Shown here: piece by piece, positions 24,101-33,341 of the stretch
How the letters are laid out: each line of letters begins with the position of its first letter
Position numbering within the stretch: position 1 is the first letter of the stretch
Source of the DNA: Aptenodytes patagonicus
Lineage: Eukaryota; Chordata; Aves; Sphenisciformes; Spheniscidae
DNA: 64,000 nucleotides
Direction of reading: 5' to 3'
Assembly: GCF_965638725.1 (NCBI RefSeq)
Contig: NC_134957.1
Coordinates: 22,096,101-22,160,100, forward strand
Program-made: the position numbers and the translations under genes
The notes under the pieces: generated by a model
Databases searched by the model: none
What the model saw: the letters and a program-made list of their open reading frames with translations, nothing else
What the model was told of the DNA's origin: nothing

Positions 24101-27100
24101 CAAAACATACACTATCAAGAGTTTAAGCAAATACTCAGATTTTGTATAGTTATTAACTTTAAAACTCATTTCATGGGGCACTGAAGCTCATCTATCCCAA
24201 AACAGCAGACCTCTGCAGTGGCTTAGAAGGTAGATAAAATTGTTTCTAGTGCACTCTAGCTTCTCCTCCCCTCTCTTTTCTTAATTTTGTGTCTCGCCAT
24301 AACATAGGGTCTATTTGCATATGTTTGTTCCTAATGCTTGTTCATTATATCATTAATGAATGAGGCAATTTAAATCTCCAGTGCCACTTCTGAAATATGC
24401 GTTGAAGACCAACCTACTTAATTCTGCAGATTTTTTACTTAGAAATGTCTACCCACTGAATTTCCACAAGTCTCACGCAAAGATCTTTTAACTCTATTCT
24501 CTAGATGAAACAAACCGCTCGTAGTTTGGTTTGACTGTTCCATGTGGTTCAGTTGCAAGACCAAATTCCTTCCTTCGGTTTGAAAGTCTTTACAGGCTTG
24601 CAAAATGAAAAAAACCTGTTATTTTCAAACTTTGTATCTTTGTAATGCTAGTTCATACTCTGTGAAATCATGTTGTCTTTAGATGGCTACAACATGCACA
24701 ATCCCGTTTCAGAGTATTTGGCATTGATTTTTGTTTTTTTCACTGAAATTGCATTTGTGTGTAGAGGCTTTCTCAGCTCCAGTGTTTCAAAATGGCCCAG
24801 ATAAAAATGGATTCAATCTTGGCTTTGTAAAGAATCTTCAGCAAGTGTTTGGAGAAGAAAAAAAGCTCTGGTTACTACCTATTGCCTCTAGGTAAGTAAT
24901 ACTAATACTGGCTTCTAAATGTCTGCTACAGCCTCATGTGTTACGCCTATTATTGTGTGGCTTGGCTGACTACTATTGTCCGTCATTGTAAATGCACCAA
25001 CAAACATCATCTGTGTTAATCCTGTTCACCAGAAGTCTGGAAGGGAAAGGTTTTTGAGGGCTAAATGCGCTGCACAGGGTGTTTGAACTCCTCCTGGACT
25101 CCTGTGTGGATGGGTGTTCACCTCAAAGATGCCGTTTTCTTCATCTGTCAGACTCCTCTGCCTGAAACAGAGTTTATGTTTCTTAATGTAGGGGAAAATG
25201 TTGTTTTGGCACTTAGTAGACCAGTAGTAAAGTACACTGGAATTTAATTCCTTTAGTAATTGGGCACAATTTAAAATAACTTCCTGCCACAGCAGTTCAC
25301 AACTTTTTCAAGTAGCAATGTCTAAGGCCCAGTTGCATCCCCACTGCCATCTCTTTTCCACTCTTAAGTATAGTTCAAGGGAAGAGATGAGTACAGAAAG
25401 CCTTTCTGTTAATGAAAGGCAGCACTGAAGCGCTAGCAGAGGCGCATTACCAGTGTGTCTAGTCATCGCAGGGAGAACACTCAGGTTGTTTTCCTTGCAT
25501 AAAGATAAATTATCAGAGGAAAAAGGCACTTCAGGTAGTTTACAGTTCCTCTGTCTATGCTGCTGGTGGTTAGGGAATACAGTACGGTGCAGACCAAGCT
25601 AGAACACCTAGTTTTTAACTTTGTGAGTTTACATTACATGAATTTGAACGTACTCTCAAACTCGTTTGATATCCAGATACGCATTTCTATTTGGGCAGTA
25701 GTAAAGCCAAACAAGCTTTTGCAACGTTAGATCTTTGCAGAGTGTTTGTTTGTTTTTTTCCCCCATTTTGCGTACAGGTTTAGGTCACAGGAAAGTGGTT
25801 CTTTTATTTGTCCTTTCAGCAACATCTAACTAAGATTGGGGCCATTTTCTATTGGGTGTCATTCAAACACAGGAGTGTAATTTCTGCCCGGAAGAATCTA
25901 TGGTATAAATCGATAAAATTTATACCTATGGTAAAATTTATATCTATGGTATAAATTGCTCCTTCGACATAAATGTTTCCCTTAGTTCCCCTCACACTTC
26001 TGGCTGTCCATAAGTTAATTTTTTTATGTTTTTTTTCTGTATCCGAATGACTTGATCAAGTTAGGCACATTTAAGTTCTGCTAAAAATTACTTAATTCCA
26101 GGCTATCGGTTTGCACTTTTATTCTCCAGAGAGCTTGACGGAATTGAGGACCAAATTACTCGCTAGTAAAACTTGGTATCTGAGCTGCCACAAAAAATAA
26201 ACACAGTATTTTTCAAAACTTAAAAATAATTTTAAGTAAACATTGGAAATACAGTCAACAGAAAACTCTATTTGCAGATAAAACGTGTAGAAATTGTCAT
26301 CCTTCAGAGTCACTTGCTGCTTTTTACGGTGTCTTTCTCTCCTTTTTCTATGCAGCCAGGGTGATGGACATTTTTTCCCCATGAGAGCTTTGTGTGAAGC
26401 TCAGAATCCTCTCCTAGCAAATGAAGAGCAATGGGAAGATGATGGAATAGATGAAGAGCCTCATGGTAAGGTAACGCTAAAGGAAATTAGTTGTGTCTTG
26501 ACCTACAGTGACTAATGGATGAATTATAAGAGCTAATCAAATAAAAAAATTGTGTTGGCTAAGTCACCGGGCAGCTCTGACTTGGCTAATGAACACAGAA
26601 TAAAAATAAGCCCTACTTTGGAGTCAACTCTTTTTTTCTTTTTTTTTTTTTTTTAGCAGCTTTCTACTTGCAAGTAAATGAACTGAGAGGTTGTTACAAG
26701 TTGCAGAGAGAAATTGAAATTTCCACAAACTGAGTGTATTTATATGCAAATGTTGCTGCACGCAGCACAGTTATTGAAGACATAAAGCTGTGCCTGTAAA
26801 AATGAAAAGACTAGGATTTTTTTTTTAAAGTGCATTTATCCTCTGAGAGTTTGTGAAAACATGCATGCAAACACCTGAATGCAGTGATACATTTAGGAAG
26901 CTACTTTATACTTTGTTCAGCTGTATTACAAGAGTAAAGCAGTTCATTTGGTTTTGATGCTTGCCTAGCTATGCCCTAATCTCCTTAGAAGAAATATATG
27001 TGCTGAGAGCAACTCTAGGTGAACCGGCGTGTTTGTACAATGGATTTGATCAGTTTCTGAAATGTAAACATACCTTCTATGCTGTGGGTGTCCTATTAGA

Positions 27101-30100
27101 AGAAAGAGTTTATATGTGTATCCATTCTTTGATGATTTCTGTTAGATGGATCCAAAATTAGTTTAATGATTCTTTACTGTCACATTTCTCTGTTTGAACT
27201 TTTTTTTTCCCCTTGCATCTTTACCTGCAAGCTTTGGTCTTTGGAGAATACAGCATGCATCAGAATATCAGGGTTCGTGTCAGAGTTACCATGTTTGAGG
27301 GTTCAGAAATTCTGTCAGTAAGTTAAGCATGGGCCCATATTTTTTCCTGTGGAGCAAGGATTCCATCCACAGGTTCCCTTTAAAAGAAATAAATAATCTC
27401 ACTCTTCTTTTCCCTTTAAGGAATGGTGAAAGTGTTAGTTAATTCTCAGGTTACTATAATTAGTGGATCAAGCAAGTATACCTGGAGAGCCAAATAATCA
27501 CTGCCTTAGTGTTCAGAGACGCGATTTCCATAGTCGCGCTCTTTATTGCCTCAGAACAGTTTTCAGAAACTTTGTTGATAATGTTCCCTTTCAGGATATG
27601 CATTTTAGTCTTCTGTGCACAATGTATGTTTGGGAACCTGTGAGGAGGACTGTAGTCTTGGTTAAAGGGGGTAGCAGAAACTTTTCATGTGAACATTTTT
27701 ATACATGCGCAAGGTACTGTGCAATGAGCTCTTTAATCCTAACAGCACAGTGTTTGCTGTTCAGTCTCTGGTTAGGTCTTACCTGCAGCTGTTTGTTCAA
27801 GTTATTCCACGGCAAAATAAAGCCTGTGGTTTTTTCCAAGGCACGCTTCACATACTGCTGGGCAAATATCCTCTCCAGGATTCTGTCAGTAGGACTGAAG
27901 AGGCTCATTTCAGCTTTTCTTCAGATTAACTGCTTTAATTAGTTCGTATTTGTGTGTTAGAAAACTACCTGTTCTTCCTGGTTTGTTCTATACATTTTGG
28001 CAGTTATACGGTAACACAAATTTGCTTTAAAAATAACAAAATATGGCATCTCTGTGTATTGTTTATGATGCTTAAAATAACTCCTTTAGGAATGAGTCGG
28101 AACTTCTTCCAACTTTTACAAAGTATAAATTCTCTGAATAGAAAATTAATTCTTAAGTATGAAAACGTTTGACAGTGAGACAATTTTTGGCCAGATCAGA
28201 TGCCAGAATCTGAATCTGGAGCTTATATGAAGTCCCACGATTTATAGTGCTTATAAAATAAATGACATTTACAGGCAGTTGAACTAGATGATGGTTGTAG
28301 GTCCCTTCCAACTGAAATATTCTATTCTATTCTACTCTACTAGTCTTTCTCAGTGAAAAAATAGTTTGCAATCTTATTCCAAGAAGCTGTGGAACTGTCA
28401 TATTGGTAAAATTAGAACCTCGTACTGTACTGTAAAAGCCAAACTGAGCCTATACAAAGTTATAGACAAAGGTGAAAAAACAGGCTGAACGCACGCTGTG
28501 AGTAGATGGCTAGCTGTTAGTGTGTGGATCTTGGTCCACGATTGGAGAAGTTTTAATTTTTTTGCAGTGGCTGTGAGGTGAAGGTGGGAACTACAAATAA
28601 AAGAATGCCCTAGATAAGGGGATTGTGTCCTTTTTATGTCTACAAATCAGTGATTTGTAGAACTGGAATTCAGCTGCTAGAGCAAACATTGGGGGAAATC
28701 CACTTCCCTTTATTTTTCTTACAAACAGGCAAATCCTCCTCTCAGCTCTCAGTCTGAACATCTGAATTTTGCAAGATGAAGTCCCACATGGAGATTGGGG
28801 CAGTGTGTGTGGTTGGGAGGGGAGGAAGCTGACACCCTTCCCTGGATGCTTCTGTGGCCGGTGCTGCAGGACTGAGAGTAGCCGACACTTGTAATGCAGC
28901 TTTCAGCCCTGCCGCTGGTCCGGTTTCGTGTGCAGGGTGATGCACAGAGCTTTCACCAAAAAGCTCCACGGCAGGCAGGGTTGCCTGAATCTTGCACTCT
29001 GCAAGTTCTGCAGCTCTCCATGACCACCAGGTAGGGTCATGATCGATTCAGTAATCATAGAATCATTTGGATTGGAAAAGACCTTTAAGATCATAGAGTC
29101 CAACCGTGTAACACATGTAAAATATTTTTGAGTAAATGGTTTTGTGATACAGCATAAATCCATCTCGTGGAGCATTTTTCTCTAAGCTCTTCGCTGTACC
29201 ATTCTGCTACCACAGATAACAAATGTCTGTGCATCATTTTGATTCATATAAAAGATGTTGGGGAGAGGGAGTTGTATAAGAAAAGGTACCAGGTTTTCTT
29301 TTTCCTATTACCTGGATATCAGGCAAAGCAGGAGTTGAGGAAACACGAAGGCTCAGATTTTTCAATCTTGCAGTCTTACGAGATGGCACTGCCAGCTGCA
29401 CCGAGGTCAGAGTAACAACTACCCTCTTGTATTTAAGTGGGGTCCCTTGCCTCCTGGAGTTTCACCTGTAATTGCTCGTGCGCTTGTGTTAGGTAGCAGG
29501 AGTAATGAAGGGCCTCCTCATCAGCTGAGTCCCTCACTCCAGGCTCATGCAGGAGAGAGAGAAACACCACAGAAATAATGAAAAAATGAGGAGCTTGATG
29601 AAATGTTTCTTTGTGTAATGATATTGTGCCTAACTGCATTATTGCAGGCTTTTGCTTCCGCCCTGATTATTCTGTGTCTGCATAAAGCAGGGCATTTTTA
29701 AGCCCCCACAGCTGCAAAATCAGCTCCCATGTGGATACTGGGGGAGATGAGCATTAAGGGGACTGGGAGATTCATGAGGAGAGGACAAGCCCAACTGAAA
29801 GCAAGGAGATGAGGTAGCTTCGTCTAGGTCCCAGGAGTGTACAGGCCAGCTTCTCAATCATCTTATCCACAGGGTTGTCCTTTTTTCTGTGATATGGATG
29901 TTTAAATGTGCCCTTCCTGGTTGGTTGTTTTTTTTTTTCCTTAACCCTGGCCTTGCTAAGGCTGTTATTGTTTCATGCAGGGAGAAGAATATTGGGGGGG
30001 ACCTTTTGTTTCATTTCTTAGCCAGAGACTGAAAACACTTGCTTCCAAATACATGGTAATTTGAATTTTTTTCAGATTTATTAACGCTCATCCCTTATTC

Positions 30101-32729
30101 ATAGGCATCTGTTTAGTCTGTCTAGCCAGAGAGCTACCCCGATCACATGCTGGCGGCTTATAAGGTTATCAGTTTTTTCAAAGAACTCATCTAGACTGCA
30201 TTTGACGTGTTGGTGGCGGGTGTTTCAGTACTGTGAATGCTTGCACTCTTTGTCTTGTGGAGCCTCGGACAGGACAGCCATTTCTGTACATTTATAGCAA
30301 CATCTCATCTCTTTGATTGATTTATTAATTTAATCATGTGTTTCATTTAAACTTACAAAAGGCTTCAGTATATGAATCAAATCTTTCCCAAATTGTTCTC
30401 ATCTTCAAAAATCTGTCATCTCTACTAAGTAACATCTTCCCAGCAGAAACCCACGTATCCAGAGTAATAGGTGGAAGTTGAGATCTCTGTTGGTGTGATG
30501 AAGCTTCAGGTGTCCGAAGGCAAGTGATTTGAATCTACATTCAAATTGGTAGGAGTCTAATTAAAGGAGCTTCATGTCCTGAGATACTGGCTAATTTGGC
30601 ATAGCAGTCCTTCGAGTAGAGAAGTCGTCTGTTGTGGCTGTAGGGATTGGATTTCTATCCATCGAGAAATTTAAAAAGCTACTTAGATGTCGGAAGTGAG
30701 CAGAGATTGCGCAGACAGTGCAACGGTGTATTGGCCAATTCAGAAAACTGAGACAAAAGACTAGGTTTGCATCTCTGGATTTTAGGCATGATATAAATGG
30801 TTAAATTGTGTCCGACAGAAAAAGATTAAGTTAAAGCAGTGCTAAACCCTGCATCAATGACTGCCTTATGATCAGTTTTGAAACGATGGGGGGATACCTG
30901 TGTAGGAATCCACATCAGTTCGACTAAATTGGTAAATATAGTTAGTAAAACCAATATGGTTTTGCATGTGGATCAGACCTGCAGCTGCTAAATCAATTAG
31001 ATGAAAAAAGATATTCCATAAAAAGTTTGTAGTGAAATTTCAGTGAGGCTAATGTCCCCGAGCCAGCAGGTCTTATATATCCTTCTATCAGTTCCCTTTG
31101 ACATTCGGATCGTATGCTTTCCTAAAGGTATGCAGAATAAAGGGCTGTTCTCTGGAACTTCCCATCTGAATAAATGGATTAGATTTGCATGGTAGAATAG
31201 ATGTCTATGCTAATAAATATGAAAATAACCTGATAACGGAAATAGCACTGATTCTTTTTATACTTAATAGGGAAACAAGAGGCCTAGGCAAATTTATTTA
31301 TTGTGTATGTATCATTGAGTGGTAAGGGGGAAGTGTTTGCTTTTTGCTTTTCTTTCTTTACCTTCACAGGGAAAATTCATTTGGAGAAAATTAAAGGAAG
31401 TTCTGTGGCAAATTGATTTTTGACGCTGCTTGGTGCCATTCTTGCATTTTGACCATCATGTCTTACAACGAGCTCTGGATTTTAGAACTGAACAGTGCGA
31501 GATCAGTATAAGGTGTCTACAGAGCAATACAGTTTTAAAATCCTGGTTTTGGCAGGCATGGGAACAACTCTAGAAGTATGAATTTGGGAATTGGATCTTA
31601 TTCCTATAGCTGCCACAGACTTTTTAATTTTTTTTATAGGACAGCGTGTTTCACTTAACAATGTTCTGCAGGTGGGGAGAAATACAGCATGATAACCTTC
31701 CTCTCTGAGGCAGGTTATGAAGATAGATTTATGCACATGAATTGCTTTGCATTTCTTGGGTATTAGTTACTGTAATAATACAGTTCTACAGTAGAGCAAA
31801 ATGTTGTTGTTGCCTACGATCAGTGGGATGCTGTTTCCCTTGAATATGAGGTGTGAGCTGCTTTCAGGCCGGCTGTCGTTTTAAACAGTCTCCACGTGGT
31901 TGTAGACTGCTGTTAGATTGACCCCGAGCTTCCTCTTCATCAGATGAAACAAGCCCAACTGCCTCAACCTCTCTACATAGGTTTAAAGTGGAAATTTCTG
32001 TGCTGCTTATATATGGCTTAGGTCTGACCTCCACAGCTTTCAGTTTTCCAAGATTTGGGCTGAAACTGTGTGTCTTCCTAGAAAAATGATGGTTTTATTT
32101 TGCAAGTGAAAACGTTGAGGAATAAACTTACCATGAGTGCATGAAATGCATTACCATGTATTTCTACCACGGCTGTATTAACCCAACGCTATTCAGAGAA
32201 CATGATTTCCTGGTTCATTAAGCTTTGGTACCTTCACCCCCACCTGACAGAAGGGTTTTAGGAGGCTGCGTTGTAGGCACGAATGATGTTTTACTCTTCC
32301 TTGTTTTCTCACCGCTGCTTTTCTTTTTTGTAAGGCATCAGCAAATGAAGTGCTCTAAGCTTAGCGTTTTCAGATTCCATCTTACACAATAGAAGTAAAC
32401 CAGTATAATTTTCTAACCAGAAAGGCCTGAAATGTTCCATTAAAACTGAAAGATCTTTATTTGTCTTTCTGGCTTTAAAGCTTGTGGCACAGTCATAAAA
32501 TAGATAAAGCCAGTAACAGAGTAATCTCAGTTTAAATACTGCTGTTCAGTTAGCTCTGACAAGTGGTTGTCTCTTTTTATTTGGAATGATTCTTAAAAAC
32601 ACACTCCCATGCTTAGTGAAAAATATATTCTCAGTGAGAAAAACAGATTTACTTACCTCTAACTACTTTGTTTTTCATTGTATAGATTCTGGTGAAGCTT
32701 CATCCCTTGCCATAGAAAGGGAGACATAG
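11983..32729 (+). CDS. ZDHHC15: ZDHHC15, palmitoyltransferase (DHHC protein S-acyltransferase)
   Basis: Eleven coding exons: 11983-12100, 15574-15600, 18054-18148, 19739-19859, 20486-20555, 20867-20899, 21993-22113, 23440-23572, 24765-24891, 26356-26465, 32686-32729. They total 999 bases in one open frame (332 residues), close to the 337 of human ZDHHC15. All introns are GT-AG. Predicted membrane segments lie near residues 14-34, 50-67, 166-190 and 205-228. The zinc-binding cysteine-rich domain runs from C125 to C159, with DHHC at 150-153 (C153 is the expected acyl-carrying nucleophile). A TTxE-like STLE is at 237-240 and the PaCCT motif at about 254-269 ([16 protein letters not shown]). The enzyme uses acyl-CoA to palmitoylate cytosolic cysteines of membrane proteins, in mammals mainly at Golgi and endosomal membranes. 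The tail SSLAIERET resembles human ZDHHC15 and not its paralogue ZDHHC2. The start is fixed by an in-frame TGA two codons upstream. Confidence 0.96.
12601..15573 (+). other. ZDHHC15 intron 1, main body
   Basis: Intron 1 spans 12101-15573. Its first 500 bases belong to the CpG island; the rest is AT-rich with no recognised repeat family or gene. It ends with a pyrimidine-rich tract and CAG before exon 2. Confidence 0.6.
15574..15600 (+). CDS. ZDHHC15: ZDHHC15 coding exon 2 (27-base microexon)
   Basis: TTTTTCAG acceptor and GTACGT donor enclose 27 bases encoding VTLSNPVEK (residues 40-48, with the codons shared with both neighbours). Human ZDHHC15 has VTVLSPAEK at this place. The exon is symmetric (phase 1 on both sides), so skipping it would remove nine residues from the loop between membrane segments 1 and 2 without breaking the frame. 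Confidence 0.9.
15601..18053 (+). other. ZDHHC15 intron 2
   Basis: AT-rich intron with no recognised gene or repeat family. It contains a 22-base tandem duplication at 16265-16308. It ends with a T-rich tract and TAG. Confidence 0.6.
16265..16308 (+). repeat. 22-base tandem duplication (two copies)
   Basis: GAGTCGGACAGAGCAGCAGA begins the first copy at 16265 and the second starts at 16287. The copies differ at two positions. It is a small local duplication inside intron 2. Confidence 0.85.
18054..18148 (+). CDS. ZDHHC15: ZDHHC15 coding exon 3
   Basis: Encodes the second membrane segment and the conserved [11 protein letters not shown] stretch (residues 49-80), matching human ZDHHC15 closely. 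A very T-rich tract precedes the TAG acceptor; the donor is GTAAGA. Ends in phase 0. Confidence 0.95.
18149..19738 (+). other. ZDHHC15 intron 3
   Basis: 1.6 kb intron without a recognised gene or repeat. It ends TTCTAG before exon 4. Confidence 0.6.
19739..19859 (+). CDS. ZDHHC15: ZDHHC15 coding exon 4
   Basis: Residues 81-120 plus one base: [19 protein letters not shown], then a helix and [10 protein letters not shown], the cytosolic linker before the cysteine-rich domain. The donor reads GAG|GTCAGC, an unusually weak 5' splice site compared with the GTAAGT-like donors of most other exons, but the next exon joins it in the right phase. Confidence 0.93.
20486..20555 (+). CDS. ZDHHC15: ZDHHC15 coding exon 5
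   Basis: Encodes [20 protein letters not shown] and VCA, the first half of the zinc-binding DHHC cysteine-rich domain (C125, C128, H138, C139, C142 and neighbours). TTTCAG acceptor, GTAAGT donor. It ends with AT of a split codon. Confidence 0.95.
20867..20899 (+). CDS. ZDHHC15: ZDHHC15 coding exon 6 (33 bases, DHHC motif)
   Basis: A microexon carrying [10 protein letters not shown] and two bases of the following Trp codon, so it holds the catalytic D150-H151-H152-C153. The split codon at its start reads ATA (Ile144) where human ZDHHC15 has Met, a conservative change. TTGCAG acceptor and GTACGT donor. Confidence 0.95.
21993..22113 (+). CDS. ZDHHC15: ZDHHC15 coding exon 7
   Basis: Encodes [13 protein letters not shown] and the third membrane segment ([19 protein letters not shown]), ending FIKYWT at residue 195. 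TCTCTAG acceptor, GTAAGT donor, phase 0 at the end. Confidence 0.95.
22114..23439 (+). other. ZDHHC15 intron 7
   Basis: 1.3 kb intron with no recognised gene or repeat. The neighbouring introns 4 (19860-20485), 5 (20556-20866, only 311 bases) and 6 (20900-21992) are likewise featureless. Confidence 0.6.
23440..23572 (+). CDS. ZDHHC15: ZDHHC15 coding exon 8
   Basis: Residues 196-239: [14 protein letters not shown] leads into the fourth membrane segment, then [17 protein letters not shown] plus the Glu of the next exon forms the TTxE-type motif typical of DHHC enzymes. TTTCCAG acceptor, GTAAGG donor. Confidence 0.95.
23573..24764 (+). other. ZDHHC15 intron 8
   Basis: 1.2 kb AT-rich intron without recognised features apart from an A-rich run just after the donor (about 23628-23648). 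Confidence 0.6.
24765..24891 (+). CDS. ZDHHC15: ZDHHC15 coding exon 9
   Basis: Residues 240-281 of the cytosolic C-terminal tail, including the PaCCT motif [16 protein letters not shown] and [18 protein letters not shown] acceptor, GTAAGT donor. Confidence 0.95.
24892..26355 (+). other. ZDHHC15 intron 9
   Basis: 1.5 kb intron. It contains an AT-rich local repeat cluster at 25896-25956 (listed separately) and no recognised gene. Confidence 0.6.
25896..25956. repeat. AT-rich direct/inverted repeat cluster
   Basis: ATCTATGGTATAAAT occurs identically at 25896-25910 and 25942-25956, with a related CTATGGTAAAAT copy between them at 25926-25936. The intervening TATAAATCGATAAAATTTATA is nearly self-complementary. 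It looks like a small local rearrangement with hairpin potential. Confidence 0.85.
26356..26465 (+). CDS. ZDHHC15: ZDHHC15 coding exon 10
   Basis: C-terminal tail residues from the split S282: [36 protein letters not shown]. The NPLLANEE block followed by an acidic stretch matches human ZDHHC15. ATGCAG acceptor, GTAAGG donor. Confidence 0.95.
28272..28340 (+). mobile_element. CR1 3'-end fragment
   Basis: GCAGTTGAACTAGATGATGG...GTCCCTTCCAACTGAAATAT followed by ATTCT-rich terminal repeats is the 3' end of a CR1-type LINE. Only the last 70 bases or so remain. Confidence 0.85.
29053..29108 (-). mobile_element. CR1 3'-end fragment (reverse)
   Basis: On the + strand this reads AATCATAGAATCATTTGGATTGGAAAAGACC... 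through GAGTCCAACCGT, the reverse complement of the CR1 3' end. It is a short 5'-truncated insertion. Confidence 0.85.
31917..31985 (-). mobile_element. Degraded CR1 ORF2 C-terminal fragment (reverse)
   Basis: ACCCCGAGCTTCCTCTTCAT ... AACAAGCCCAACTGCCTCAA CCTCTCTACATAGG is the reverse complement of the CR1 region that encodes the [13 protein letters not shown]-like block, which is also present in the 9.2-10.6 kb copy. It carries many substitutions, so it is old. Confidence 0.7.
32686..32729 (+). CDS. ZDHHC15: ZDHHC15 coding exon 11 (terminal)
   Basis: TTGTATAG acceptor followed by the split codon and [14 protein letters not shown] then TAG at 32727-32729. The human protein ends DYPEGSSSLAVETET, so the SSLA-E-ET pattern and the phase both support this as the true last coding exon, 6.2 kb after exon 10. 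Confidence 0.92.
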
Positions 32730-33335
32730 CAGTTTGAAAATGCGGCAGTATGAAGCTTGCTCAGAAAGGTCAGTATTTCTTTCTTCATTACCTTCAAAAC
32801 AGCCGCTCTGCAGGGAAATCGGTAGGTAATGTTGGACAGGCTTTGACTTTGACAGTGGCATATGGCCCGTGCTCGGGCAGAGTCGTCTAACATGCTGAAG
32901 GCAGTGGAGTGCAGACCTTCACGCTGGCTTTGGAGTGGTTGCAGCTGTGATAGTGGCATGCCACCTAGGCCTCTGAGCCCACTGAAGGGCAGAGACCCTC
33001 TCACCAGAGTATTGTGTTGATGCATCTATGCATGGTAGTATTTCACCAATATTTCTCCAGCTTGTCCAGAAATACACTGTTTAAGAGAACCTAAAAGAAA
33101 ACAGTGGCTATGCAGTAGCCCTGGGTTGACACAGTTGACACAAGAGCCGAAAGCTGTTTGTAGGGGAGGGTGCAAACCCTGCAGCTCCTCTGGTAAATGT
33201 GGCAGGAACGACTCTTGCCACTAACTTGTACGATTACAAGATTGCAAGTTGTTCAGTGATTCGTGAAAGGTGTGGGCAGGTGCCGATACAGTCTTAAAAG
33301 AAACTGAAGTTGAGACCAACCGAGTCGCAGTTAGG

Positions 33336-33341
33336 AATAAA
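33336..33341 (+). terminator. Candidate poly(A) signal for ZDHHC15
   Basis: First AATAAA on the + strand after the stop codon, about 600 bases downstream. A T-rich stretch follows at 33380-33387. Longer 3' ends using later signals are possible. Confidence 0.35.

Larger units (their letters stand above)
26466..32685 (+). other. ZDHHC15 intron 10
   Basis: Longest intron of the gene (6.2 kb). It has a poly-T run at 26631-26654 and three short CR1 remnants (28272-28340, 29053-29108, 31917-31985). A 159-codon frame at 27463-27942 has no recognisable domain and starts at GTG, and was not accepted as a gene. Confidence 0.65.

Noticed and set aside
27463-27942. 159-codon frame in ZDHHC15 intron 10
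   Set aside because: Starts at GTG, shows no domain, splice logic or known homologue; most likely a chance frame.
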